From NCBI RefSeq assembly GCF_000003195.3, contig NC_012876.2:63420407-63484406 (forward strand): DNA of 64,000 nt, in the 5' to 3' direction. Below, in pieces: positions 46,089 to 58,455 of the stretch (position 1 is its first letter; each line of letters begins with the position of its first letter). The notes under the pieces are model-generated. The model searched no databases. It worked only from the letters and a program-made list of their open reading frames with translations, and was not told the origin of the DNA. Position numbers and translations under genes: made by a program. This stretch comes from Sorghum bicolor (lineage: Eukaryota > Streptophyta > Magnoliopsida > Poales > Poaceae).

Positions 46089-47718
46089 GAGAAGTAAAAA
46101 AGAAACAAAGACAAATGTGCAATATCTAAAAACAAGCAATATATATAGAGTAATAGATTAATAGACGTATCATGCTAACAACCCTTGAAAATAATTGTGA
46201 AAAAATGGTAACACACACATGCACAAGTGTTTGGGACACTTTGGTGTTGGCACATGGGAGCAAGAGTTGAAAGTTATGCTTGAAAAGAGTGAATAAGAGG
46301 CGGCGGACCCTGGCTCAATGAGGTGTCGGACCAGTCGAACCGGTCCCCCTAACAGCATAGTGTGACAGAGAGTGTGTGGCAGCAAATCAGACTATGGTGT
46401 TCCACTCGAACTACAGGCAGGAGGGACCAGAGATGCCCCGAATGGGGATACAGCGCACCCAACCCCTAGATCCGCAAGCTCCACCCCGTCCAAAGTGCTA
46501 GAGGTGGTTGGGGAGACGGCTTTGATGTCGTCGGTGCTATCGCTGTCTCTCTAGTCCATGAGCTCCACCTCGTCATCATCACTAAGCGAGGGAGTAGATC
46601 TAAAGGGTGTTGGGCGAAGAGGCCATCTGAGGGGGTGGCGGGAGGCTTGGGGTGGACACCGTGCTAGGGAGGTCGCCGACAGAGTGGGAGGTGGGGGCTC
46701 TCTCTCACCAGGGCACTCAATCATTGACTGTGTTTTCTCTCCATGCTTCACCCATTTTTGTTTTGTTTGTACAGAGATGGTAGAATAAGTGATCATGGTG
46801 GAGACCCCTCATAATGACTTCATCAAAGATCAACGTCTAGAGAGGCACATTTGTGTCCGCACTTTCACCTATGATAAGGTGTGTGCGGTGACACATGGCT
46901 TAGAAGTAGACTGTTTCCTAGGATAGGGTTTGCTAAGAAAGTTAAAAAGAAACAAAGCAAATGTGCAATATCTAAAACAAGCAATATATATAGAGTAATA
47001 GACACACCATGCTATCTGAGTTTCTAGCACTGCAGCTAATTTTGCGCACTTCATATGTTGCTAGGTTTCAAACCGATAGTGAGAAGGCTTTATTTTGCTC
47101 GGTCAGTATAAGCTTGCATGGCGAAAGATGCTATCTATCCTGTCGCTATTTTGTTTTGTTCAGTCTGTGAAACATTGATGTGTGTGTGTGTGTGACACAT
47201 GTCAATGGACATGGTACCTTGCAAGCATCCACATTCCACAACAACACAAAGTTATTATTAAAATGTAACCACGGCGACAATAGATTCAAACCGAGGGACA
47301 TCCCCATTTCCATTACCAGATATAACGGCATCCATTTGACTTCTGCTTCTTGTTCAAGTTCAACCAACGGCGACAATAGATGACCAATAATTCCAAATCT
47401 TAAACCTTACAGTGTTTCATCTGACCATGACTAGCAATCTGACACCGAGCAGCAGCAGCAGCTACGGTACAACACATACACAATACATACACGTCGCCAT
47501 AGCATCGTTGAAATAGCAGCCGGTCGAAAGCAACACAAGCCTACCTGATCCTGACGGATCCAAACCAACGAACCAATAAAACAGCAGGAACACGGCAGCT
47601 ACCTATCTATGGGGACCAAATTCTGCAATCCTTGTAGAAGCATCACCTAGTATTGTATCATTCTAACACCAACAACCAATCAAAAGATTATCCTGGGCTA
47701 GCCGAATGAGGGTTTGGG

Positions 47719-50700
47719 CTAAGCTGCTGGTGCAGGCGGCGGGCTCTCAGGCTCTGGCGGTTCAGACGACGACTGCACCACTTGAGTCTGATCTCCATTG
47801 TTGAGGACCAGCTGCATGTTGTTCTCCAGGTTGCCATCCGCCGGTGGAGGTGCCCAGGAGATGGGTTGCACTGAACCGAGAAACAAAACATGGGATCAGA
47901 TGAGAATAACGAGCATGCTTCAATTGATGTTGAAATACTAGCCCATGTTAGAAGCCATATGTTTGGACGACAAAATGTATATACAGTTGAAGCTCAGGAC
48001 ATAAATGTCCTAGGCACAACCATAAATGAACAACCAATTGCATATACCATATGGATGCAGTTGCAACACAAATGTATAGAATGTATGGCACATCAACCAA
48101 TTGCCGAGTAACTTCGCACCAGAATTCTGGTGCCTACTAGAAAATACAAACATCTAGATAGCTTCTACTATCCACTTGGAAGATGTCAATCTAACCATGC
48201 AGCAATAGGCACATCCGAAACATGCCACGAGGTTGCTATATTTCAGGTGCCTGAATTTTCACGCAACAATAGACAACGAACTAGTACAACTAAAAGGAGA
48301 CCTCACATGAGCTAATTCATATTTTTTTTATAGTCAAACAATGAAAAGTTTTATATGTTGCCTGAACAACAACAACAAAAACAAAAACAAAAACAACAAA
48401 TCAAGCACCTAAAATATAGAAGTCAAAAGGCAGTCTAGAAAACATTAAATGTAGGATGCTCAATTTATGTAATATACATTACCTTCTTCCGGTTGGAGAA
48501 GCTTAGTTGACCTTTTTGGTGTAACACCACTTTGACTTGTCTGGGAACGCTTCCTAACATAGTCCTTTTGTAGTGGTGCAGGTGACTTGAATGAAAAATG
48601 AGATAACTTTAAACCTTGTGCGGCATATTCTGGATGCTCTCCAAGGTACCTATCCAAGCATGGAGTTCAAAGAATAAGAGAAATTCCGATCAGACAACTA
48701 CATGCATGTAAAACGAAACTTGAGCAACAATATGCTTTAAGTGAAAAGATTGAAGCAAGAGTTGACCAAAGGAACTTGACATACTTCTCCAATTTCTTCC
48801 TTGATCTCAGTTGTGTTCCTGTAGGGGACCAATAGTACCTGAAAGCATGAATACAATGTTAATATGGGCACTACCATATTTATCCAAGATGCCAGTGCTA
48901 GAACATCATGCAACATGATATTGATATCAATATGTGTGATCGACTACAGTAAAAAAAAACACTAGATGCAGGTGTAAATATATTGAAGCAGAACTGTTTT
49001 GTATGATATTAAACTACAACACCAGTTTTCCTAATTCTTTAAACAATTAGAAATTAGATTTTTCTTTCTTTATTTGTTCGTTTCCATGGACTAGGAATTT
49101 GGATCATAGGTTAGACTCAGACAAAGGAATACAACAGATAGCACACACACAAGTATGCGCACAAGTTCATAAGATTGGACATATGTAACAACTACAATGC
49201 CATTTTCTAAGAGATAAGTGGTCAAACGGCGAGAAAAATGTTACTCACACATCAGCAAATTTGGTGCTTCCTTCACCTCTTATCTTAATCAACCTTTCCC
49301 ATTCTTGAGGGGTCCGTGGGATGTTAGGTTTATCAATTGCCCAAAGCATACCGCTATCCTCAGATACATCTGATGGGTCATCGCATGTCACATCAGGCTT
49401 CCACTCACGGGCTTTCTCACAGACAAAAGGATCCTCTAGAGCTTGCTCTCGAATTTCTTCGTACTTCTCTTTTGTTGAAACAAGTCTCCATTTCTGACAT
49501 TTAGCACATTGAGAAACAAAGGTTCCAATTTGCTTTCCCAATGCACGCTTTCGTTTCTTTCCCAATGCACGCTTTCGTTTCTTTGATGGTTTTGCTGGTA
49601 CAATTGGGAGATGGCTTGCACTCTGTTCATCTCTTCCCCTATCACTTTTGTCATTCTTATAGATGACTACTTGCTGAGATGCATCATCACATTGCTCACC
49701 ATCTTTATCATATAATGTTTTCTGTCTCTTCCCAGATGGTGAAGATACAGAGTTCTCATTGGGAGTGATCATAGATTTTTCTGGTTTGGAGTCCATATTT
49801 TTTAAGGACCTGTTGAAAGGATAGTAAATAAAATTTAACGTTAGAAGGTAAAAGATAGCTTCATATCATAATATAACGATATATAAGCATAATATCTTCA
49901 TGTGTGTGTGTGTGTGCGCGCGCGCGCGCGTGTGGTGTGTGTGTGTGTGTACACAAAATCTAGGGAATTGTAACCATTGCACAAGTCAATGTTAAGCCTC
50001 TTAGAAGTATGATACTATAGCCTACACCTTGGACTAAAGCATTTGGATTTGGAATTTGGAGAAAGCATCCAGACAAAACTGAATTTACAGAAGGGATATT
50101 TTTCAAACTGGGATTTCTGAGACAAGCCTAAAATTCTGAAAGATCCCTAAGGTAAACAGATTTAATGTAAGTGGAAAAGTGATCAAATACTTCTTTTTTA
50201 GCTAGATACACAATAGTGCAACTGAAAAATACAGAAGGGAAACAATACAATAATGAGCATACACAGCAGATTACCTAAAAACATTCATTGTAAATGTTGG
50301 ATTTAACATACCTAGAATACTGGAAACCAAGTTCTCAAATGTCAAAACTATAGTATACAATCAAAGAGCCAACAGCAGAACAACTATTCCACGTTGAGAA
50401 CAGAATTCTACAGAGCATTTTATAGAAGGCCACTGCTAAAAAATTCTCTATGGTATGTTAAAAAAAGCATCTACATAACACATGGATCAACCAGTATTTT
50501 TCACATCCTTTTCATTTTGGCTGTATAAGTTAGTTACTGTGCTGTATAAATATCCATCATGTACAGCTAACTTAAGTGGTGTAACATCCTACGATCAGAA
50601 AGCTAGATATCACCACAGAAGCCAACACCTCCTTAGTAATGACAGGGCCCAACCAATCAGGTTCACCAAAGTCCTTTACTCCAAACAAGGTATTTCTCAA

Positions 50701-52900
50701 ACCAAAATGGAAGGTTGTACATCAAGTTCAGTTTGTTGTAGCACAAATTCCAAGCATTTAACAACTGAACTAAGTAGCAGTAACTCAATTACAAAGATTC
50801 CTCAGCTTGACTCCAGGATATCATTTGCAATAAAATTATTTATGAGCATAGTTCCTCATTAGTATGCTTAGGGAATTGCCAATTGGACCCTGTTACAATA
50901 AGGTATCGCATAACTTCCTAACATGTAACATTTAAACTAAGTAGAGCTAATGCAGCAAATACCAAAACCCCAAGGCTAGATACAATCTATCATTCGCATT
51001 AGAAACACAGCATTAAGTTGACAAACCTAACTCAGAATTCCAATAGCATTAAATTAATTAGAAATGTTATGAAGCTAACATTTCTTGCTTCTTGCAAACC
51101 TGTGAACCACTTTCTTTAGACTTGAACTTGTCTAGGCTTAATGTGTTTCAGACACATAACGCATTCTGTCCAAGCTATGTTCAAAATGGCAGGGCAAACT
51201 GTTAATGTTTTGACCACAAACGTTTTTATGGAGCTTTCTTTCTGTAATAAAAGGTGATCCTGGAGAGTTTCCACTCGTCCAAAAAAAAAACCCAGCATTC
51301 TAATACTATAACACATGAGTCTGAATCCAAACAGTACAAGGCTGGTCCAACCAACATCAGAAATCGTGATTCTGGAACCGTATGTGTTCTCAGGCTTGCA
51401 AGACATGAACCCTATGTGTTGTCTACCTCCAATATCCTAAACTAAAATCTAGAATGTCATCAAACTGCTAGGATTTAGGCATGTAAATATGCCAAGCACA
51501 AATGTGTGGCCTTCTTGTTAGCAACAAGAGAAGCAACTCTCTGATTCCTACGCCTGGAATGTGAAAATGACAAAATCGCCAAACCGCACATACATCAGCA
51601 GTTTCAGCACAGACTAGTGGCAGATCCAGCCGAGTATTTCAGGTAGGGCGGGTCGCTACATACATATACCAAACTTCACCGGTAATCCAGTATATCGGTT
51701 GTCTGGCCATGTAAACATATATCTGGAAAATATACCGATCTTAAAACACTAAGAACATCCCGAGGCTGCTTTGGGGGTAAATTTATATTACGATCCCAAC
51801 AGTCAATTCACCAGAGGCGTGAGGCCTCATCCATCCATCACCAATTCACAGCCGAGGTGCTTTAACACTTAATTCTAAGTGACCTTCACCTACTGTAGTT
51901 ACAAAATTAAGACATAATCCAAGTTTCTTCTCTCTTTTTTTTTAACAAAATTACACACTCTATCTGTCTATCCTGCATTGCGTGATCCTGCGGGTAGTAG
52001 CATACATAGGTGAATAGGTCAGGAGTATGCGCACACTATCAGTTACAGGCTTACAGCCGCAGTTGAACTCGTGGCAAAACTGCAAGATAAGCAAACCCAA
52101 TGCGCGAGTACCTGGAAGATCGAGGGACGTGTTATTAGTAAATCCAAAAGGGCGTGAGCCACAGCGCAAGGGGCAGACCGCATCCCATAGGCTCCAGGCA
52201 CACTGGGACATCCCGCTGACCGCCAGGCGCAGCCACGGCTGCTGCTGGTGCTGGCCTGCTGTCGTCTGCCGGGAGGAGTGCGCGGGACAGGGAGTGGGAG
52301 CCGTCGCGGCGCCGCGCCGACCGGCGATGCCTTGGATTGGAGTGGCGCCGCCGAGCGCCCGTGGGTGGAAGAAGTGCCCTGTGGCCTTGCTCTGCTTTCC
52401 CTAAGGCCCAAGGCTGACTAACAGGCTATAAGTGATGATGGGCTATGGGCCTGGCCTGTCAAGACGGCCTAGTCACGCGACCCTCGCAGCCTCGCCCCGA
52501 CTCCGTCTTCAACCTCCGCTCGTACCTCGGAGCTCGGAGCTCGTGGTGAGGCTGGCCGGGGTATAGGGGTACTCACCGGAGGGGAGGTAGGGCGGCCGCC
52601 CTAGCTCGCCCTATAGACGGATCCAACAGACTTCATCTAACATTCGATATCGAGCACGCAACGCAAACACGAAACTCTAGCTACCAACAGGGAAATCATC
52701 ACCGGAATTCTACCCAAACGAACAAGCTATTATGCAGTTGTTCTACGAGCACCGCACGCGAAATCAATGAAATCAAGACACAACGACCGATCGCAAAACA
52801 GAAGACGAGGAGGATAGAGAGTATATATACTTGTAGATCAGCTCCCAGAGTCCCAGTAGCGGCTACGATCGAGGCGGCCAAATGGGCTGGTCGTCGTCCT
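47719..52900 (-). CDS. CW-zinc-finger methyl-CpG-binding-domain protein, copy B
   Basis: Paralogue of the gene at 37028-41250 with the same exon plan. Coding exons (minus): 49796-49249, 48838-48785, 48649-48483, 47870-47719, giving 306 residues, all frames open. A 24-bp in-frame tandem duplication adds eight residues to the basic stretch (KRKRALGK twice). CW cysteines and the MBD core are kept, but exon 2 changes SSKEVEK to SRKKLEK and exon 3 has YLGEHPEY for YLEEHPEC. The leader region is split by a 1010-bp insertion (51616-52625), which may alter splicing or expression. Leader exons are inferred by homology with copy A, so the outer boundary is approximate. Confidence 0.88.
49902..49951. 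repeat. (TG)n(CG)n(TG)n microsatellite
   Basis: Alternating purine-pyrimidine tract with a CG core in the leader intron of copy B. Copy A has only a short GTGTGTG here. Confidence 0.95.
51616..52625. mobile_element. hAT-like insertion private to copy B
   Basis: 1010 bp flanked by ACAGACT (51609-51615 and 52626-52632). Copy A has one uninterrupted site at about 40831-40840. The ends AGTGGCAGATCCA and its imperfect inverse near 52600-52625 (TATAGACGGATCC) resemble hAT termini; one further flanking base would give an imperfect 8-bp duplication. There is no transposase. The interior is GC-rich around 52150-52620. Confidence 0.75.
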
Positions 52901-53059
52901 CGTGAAGCTCCGGCGGCCGCCGCGGGGGAGGAGACCGGGCGAAATGCGGGGGGAGACGGCGCGATTCGCAGGCGGCGTCGAGACGCCGGAAGAGCTCAGC
53001 TCGGCGGGGATCAGCCGTCCTCTCTTGGTCTCTCTTCTACACTTGCAAAACTGTGTGCG

Positions 53060-54412
53060 GCGGCGGCGCTGACTGGCTGTGGTGAGAAATTTTGGAGAAT
53101 TTGGTGAATTTCGACTGAATTTATAGATGGTGGTGGTTTTAGACCTAGTAGGGCTCGGAGGATCTGGAATGTGTTCACCTACCCTTAAAAAAAAATCTAA
53201 ATTCCAAATGGCCCATTTAACATAACTTTATTTGTAGAATAGTGCATGTATTTATATTTTTATCAAAAAAATTGTGAGGGAAAAAATGACATGGGAGGGT
53301 GTGATTGTGAAATTTTACCCTAGTTATCAAAAAAGGGCGCGAACTAGGGCACCATAGCGTGAAATACGGAAACCAAACTACAAGAGGTCGCGAAATATGG
53401 TTACACACGTGGAACTGTTGGTTCTTTGATTTTAAACCTCCATGCAAATTAACGGTATATAATTAATAAAACAATAATGGTCTTTGGCGCGAAAGAAAAG
53501 CGCGAATAACATCTAAATTCTAAACTAAAGACGTGCGCACCAAGCATTTACATGGGCCACGTGCGCTTGTTTCTAAATCACACGTGGCAGAGCAAGCATT
53601 TACATGGACCACGTGTGCTTGTTTCTAATAAATCGCACACAAGCAAAGCAAGCATTTACATGGACCATCAACTTTGTGCATTTTGTTTCTAACAAAGCCA
53701 TAGATGTTAAGAGCATCAATATCATATCAAGAGAAATTTTCAACATATCTTCGCAATTAATTTCCACAATGCATGACCACATTGGTTACTTGAGAATTCT
53801 CACTATTAATTTTCACAATCCAATGGCAGCCTTTTTTTAAAAAAAAATACAAAGGAAAAATGACCCAACGGTAGCTTAGCCACCAACCCTCCAACCAAGT
53901 CACAGCCAAAAAAGAAGCAAAACGCCATCTCGTTCCTTCAAACGCTGTGGACGATGTACTGGCCTGCACAAGAAGCATGTTCTGGCGACAGCATATTTAC
54001 ACTTATTATACAAGGTAATTATATATTAGTTTGTTTGGAAAAGATTCTCTTTTGTACAGTTGAAAAAAAATTAATAATGAGATAGTCAAATCTTATAAGA
54101 ATTGTGCGTGGCCACACTAAACAAAATGATGTCTCTAATTCTTTTAGAAAGCTGATAAATAATTTAAACATGAAAATATATAGTAATAGTTGTATTTTAA
54201 TGCATGCAACTTTGCTAAACACCTCATCAACCTACAAGAGTTGTCGGAGAAAAATGATACACAAATCTTCTGCTTATACGAGAAAAAACAATGATTATCG
54301 CATGAGGATTAGAAGTTTACCTAACCCCCAAAAAAAGGATAGCACCAACTAGGGCAATACATATTAAAAGCGTCAATAACACATCTCGTGGAGAAAGAAA
54401 AAAAAAAGGAAA
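53060..54412. other. Promoter-side repeat DNA of copy B
   Basis: Homologous to 41280-42590. No gene seen. Confidence 0.5.
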
Positions 54413-55080
54413 AAACACCACTATAGATTCAGAACCACCAAGTACCACGCTAGTTACCAGAGTCTAGAGGAATTATTGCAGTCTTGTGAAGTATGAGCAT
54501 AAATCACAAGAAAAGTCCCACGTGGAAAATGATAGTCATTTTTGGAGAAATAATGCAAAAAGTTGTGAAAATAAAATACACGAATATACAAGTAAACAAA
54601 GGAAGGGGGAGAAAAGAAAAGGAAGGTCTTAAGTTAGTGGAATAGCCTTTATTAGCCAACCAACATAGGTGCAGCAAGAAGAGGCAAACATTTATCTGGT
54701 TGCCTCAAAACACCATGTGCTCAATAAGCATTTCCTGGCGATAACAATCAAAGTTAGCTATATATCAATCATCAAAAAGAAAGTTGGTTGTATATGGGCA
54801 AACAGTTGTACCCAGCTAGCTAGGATATCTATCTAAAATTCATTTGAAAAAAGATCCTCTTAATAATTGAGTAGCCACATTAATTTGGCAATAGTATGCG
54901 ATGTGCTATTTCTATTTTCCTAATACGCTGAAGAGATATTGCGGCGACCTGTAAATGATGGTGAACTTTTAAAGATAGATCCAACGCTCCAACAAAAATA
55001 GCGGTCTTATCAAGTCATATAAGAGTAAAGCTCTTGTGAAACGGATAAGTAAAAGGGTCGTGGCTTGTAGGACAGTAGTA
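54413..55080. repeat. Tail segment, copy 3 of 3
   Basis: Matches 42592-43325 and 45437-46088 and closes copy B. Confidence 0.85.
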
Positions 55081-55094
55081 GTTCTTGCAAGCTA

Positions 55095-55193
55095 CTCCCA
55101 CCGTCCAAAAAACGTAATTCTAACAATAAATTTGAATATCACGCATGTCTAGGTTTATTACTAGAATTGTATTTATTTATAGGAGAGAGGGAG
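55095..55193. mobile_element. Small Stowaway-like MITE
   Basis: 99 bp, TA on both sides, with ends CTCCCACCGTCC and the complement of CTCCCTCTCTCC. Copy A has an empty site at GAGCTATTG (about 43305), so it inserted after the duplication. Confidence 0.8.
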
Positions 55194-55195
55194 TA

Positions 55196-56600
55196 CTATC
55201 TCAGGAGACACATGGTGAGATAAAGTTGATATTTGTAGATGGTTTTTCTTTCTTTTTTCTTGTGCACAATAGTATGTGGCCTGCCATGCGTTATAGTGTT
55301 GGTACTTCGATAGAGGTTTAAGAGTATGTGACATCTTCTCACGCCTGAGACCATCAATAGTATTTGCTTTTGCATTGAGCGTGCTCTAATAGGTTGCCTA
55401 TGCAAGTTGTAACCGTTTTTTCGCTTCAACAAAACTGTTTACATGTGCCATATATCAGTTGCTCAGTAAATGGTTAGATATATTAATTTGTCTTTTGTGT
55501 GCATCAGAGAGAACCAAAAATTAGTAGGTGTGCAGGCAGGGTTGAATGAAGACCAATTAAAGCTTGTTAGGCTTAATCCGAGAGGATTGAAGGGAATTGG
55601 AAAAAATTGGATCGTAGGGATGAAACCCACAATTCTAGAGAGGTTGGTTCTGTAGTTTACGGGCCAACAACACTCTCTAAAACCCACTAGCATGCCTTCT
55701 TAGCAAAGACACAGCTAGCAGATGATCAGCTATTTCATGTGGTCATGCTTATGGAGCCTGTTGAACTAAATAAAAAATCAACATTTGTAAGCATTTGTTT
55801 TCTGGAGTGTCTTTGCACCTGACACACTCGGTATAAAGAAAAGCGCTTTATTGGTCCATGCTAAGGAATAGTGTGGCCATCTCTAGATGAAGATATCATT
55901 TTCTAGCTATTTGTTAGGGCAACTTCATAGAGAGTTAGAGACAATGTCTGTGCTATAGGTATTGTAATATTTGTTGAACTAATAGTGACCTGCAAATATA
56001 CCCACACATCCTCTCAGAGCAGATTTGACGCGACTCTGCTGAATCGAGAGATGTAGTAGGAATATGCTAGATACTAATAGTTATTAATGACTTTGAAATT
56101 AGGAAATCACAACTCAAGTTCAAATATTACCATCACATAAAGTGACGTCTATAATAAGATATGGCTATAGTCATCTTCATCCGTCACAACTTTTGTAGAG
56201 CAAGGCCAGGTTTTCTCATGGATATTCAGTGGTAGGATAGGATGCAGTGATGTTACTTCCGATCCAAGAAGGATAATAACACCCAAAAACATTATCAGCG
56301 TTGAGATTGACATAAAATCTAGCATAGTTTTCTAGCACCATCACTACACACGGGGACATGATACCCAAAGCCTAAATATGACGAAGAGTGTCCCATACAT
56401 ATCACTGCGCTGAATGCTAAGGTTGCGCTTGCGTAACAAACCTAACATATATTGACATGGATCCTATTCACATAGGAGAAGGTGTCGATGATACCATCAT
56501 CCAAGTAACTTCGTTTGGCTGATAAGCCATGACAGAAAGTACTAATGACTGATTTTTTATAAAATAAAAATATTGTTGAATGACTAGATGATTCGAACGA
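55196..56600. other. Intergenic, no gene recognised
   Basis: Short frames only; no family recognised. Confidence 0.45.
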
Positions 56601-56632
56601 TATGAAAAGCTAGACAGGCGCCACGGCCATGA

Positions 56633-56794
56633 CCAACACGCTGGTAGCGAGGAGGGAAGAAGCACCGCCCGCCACCAAGCCGACCATGACCAACACGCTG
56701 GTAGCGAGGAGGGAAGAAGCACCGCCTGCCACCAAGCCGACCATCAAGAACCTGCATTCACCATCGAATCCACACGAATCCGGCCCCACGTAGC
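56633..56794 (+). CDS. Small ORF with two 57-bp repeats (uncertain)
   Basis: An ATG near 56633 opens a short frame made of two nearly identical 19-residue units (MTNTLVARREEAPPATKPT), followed by IKNLHSPSNPHESGPT and a stop. The units differ by one silent base. It could be the first exon of an unrecognised gene, a leftover transit-peptide-like piece, or chance. No domain is seen. A hAT-like MITE lies just downstream. Confidence 0.25.
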
Positions 56795-56949
56795 GCGCGA
56801 AGCTCCTATGCAGATTTGGTCAAATACTATACCGATTTGTCGGTGGAGCAAGAGGAGAGAAATGAATGGATAGAAAAGAAGAGGTCGGACAAGGTAGGGA
56901 GGAGGATCGCTTGGCTTTACCGTCTTTGGCTTTCCAACAGCATTACTTA

Positions 56950-57165
56950 GGTCTTATTTAATTTCAAAAATTTTTACAAAGTAAACACTGTAGTATTTTT
57001 GTTTGTATTTAATAAATAATATCAAATTATAAACTAATTAGACTTAAAAAATTCGTCCTATAAATTACTAATAAACTATATAATTAGTTATTATTTTTAT
57101 TTAAGATTCGATGTGACAAGTAATTTAAAAGTTTTTGCAAAGTTTTATAGAATTAAACAAGGCCT
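56950..57165. mobile_element. hAT-like MITE
   Basis: Ends GTCTTATTTAATTTC and GAATTAAACAAGGC, with an interior shared with 44934-45177 (ACAAAGTAAACA-TGTAGTATTTTTGTTTG). Confidence 0.8.
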
Positions 57166-57741
57166 AAGGCGATGGCAAGCCGTAGGAGTAGGTCTATCTT
57201 TTTCTACTGGAGTATCGCAGCAGTATTTTACAGGAATCGATTTTTTATTTTCACAAGAAATGCGCAGGACAGCACTCAAGCGGGATAGACAGAAACAGAA
57301 GCAGAGAAGATCGTGATCATGATTTGTTGTCCAGTAGTAGTAACATCATCATCATCATCATCATTCAGAAGCACGGAATTGCTGGCTTTGGCTTGAGGTC
57401 CAGTAGTAGCACGGGATTGTCCAGAGCACCATAAACATTGAGAGCAGTAGAGCACCCGTGAGATTTTTCTGAACGAAAAACACAAATCCACCTCCTGAAT
57501 CATCACATTCTACAACCTATATCTTAATGATTGCAGTGCAGCAACCAACAACCAGGCTCATCTCTGATTTCCTGCTCGATCTCGGCAACGAGCCGGGCAT
57601 GGCGAGAACGAGAAGGCTTCCCATGCCATCGGGCAATGGCGCCCGGTCGCCGGGTCCCAGCTGGACTCACTCGACACGTTCCTGCACTACATCTTGAACT
57701 CTCTGCCTACTGCCGCTACGGCAACACACACCACACGTCGG

Positions 57742-58455
57742 TCACCACGACCACATCACTGGGCTCGCCTGCGCCACCGCCGGCGCCGGCGCCGCCCAGC
57801 AGTGCTGCGGCCACCGGTACACCAACCCCTCGTCAGCGGCGCCGCCGTACGCCTGGCCATGCCCGGTCCAGGGCCGGCCGCCTTCCTGCTCCTTGTCGTC
57901 TCCCTCAACGTCCATCGCAGCCGCACCGTCCGACACCTCCTCGGCGGCAGCCTCCTCCTCCGCCGCCGCAGCCGCCGGTGTCGGCGCCACCCACGGCACG
58001 ACGGCGAGGGCGAGGTCGCGGGGCTCGGAGCCCCGTTCCAGGGCGGCGCCAGCGAGCAGCTCCCGCACCGTCCTGCTGTCCGCCTCCCGGAGCATGGCGC
58101 GGATCCAGTCCGCGCGGAGGCGCGGGGCGTCGATCCGCCTGCTGCTGCTGCTGCTGGCGTCTCCATCACCGTACACCACCACTGCCCTCTCGTCGTGGCC
58201 AGGCGAAGGAGACGGTGCGGCCGCCGCGTCGCCCATCGCAACGTCATCCTCCGACGCCGTCGTCACGGCGCCGCCCATGTCCCCGTCGACACGAGGGCCG
58301 TCTGGACACGCGAACGCGAGGCGCCGCATCTTGGTGGCGCGGCAAGAGAGCGAGAACCCGGATGAGCGGTCGCCGGCGTCGTCGAAGAGGCCCGGCTCGT
58401 GGGCGCCCTTCCGCTTCAGCGACAGGCCGTGGAACTCCTCCGTGAGCACCACCAT
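57742..58455 (-). CDS. Unknown plant protein, single exon
   Basis: 237 residues. I chose the ATG at 58455 because upstream in-frame starts are only GTG. The N-terminus MVVLTEEFHGLSLKRK and the C-terminus ending VMWSW are the ordered, probably conserved parts. The middle is alanine- and acid-rich and looks disordered. Around residues 110-140 a segment RADWIRAMLREADSRTVRELLAG is likely helical. No signal peptide or membrane segment is seen. GC-rich monocot coding style and a TATA-like GATATAT near 58600 upstream support a real gene. I do not recognise a function. Dense GC gives long open frames on the other strand that I take as shadows. Confidence 0.75.
   Translation of the reverse strand: MVVLTEEFHGLSLKRKGAHEPGLFDDAGDRSSGFSLSCRATKMRRLAFACPDGPRVDGDMGGAVTTASEDDVAMGDAAAAPSPSPGHDERAVVVYGDGDASSSSSRRIDAPRLRADWIRAMLREADSRTVRELLAGAALERGSEPRDLALAVVPWVAPTPAAAAAEEEAAAEEVSDGAAAMDVEGDDKEQEGGRPWTGHGQAYGGAADEGLVYRWPQHCWAAPAPAVAQASPVMWSW

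Larger units (their letters stand above)
46173..55080. repeat. Segmental duplication, copy B
   Basis: Colinear partner of 35477-43325. Private features are a 1010-bp insertion at 51616-52625, a TG/CG microsatellite at 49902-49951 and a 24-bp coding duplication. Confidence 0.92.
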
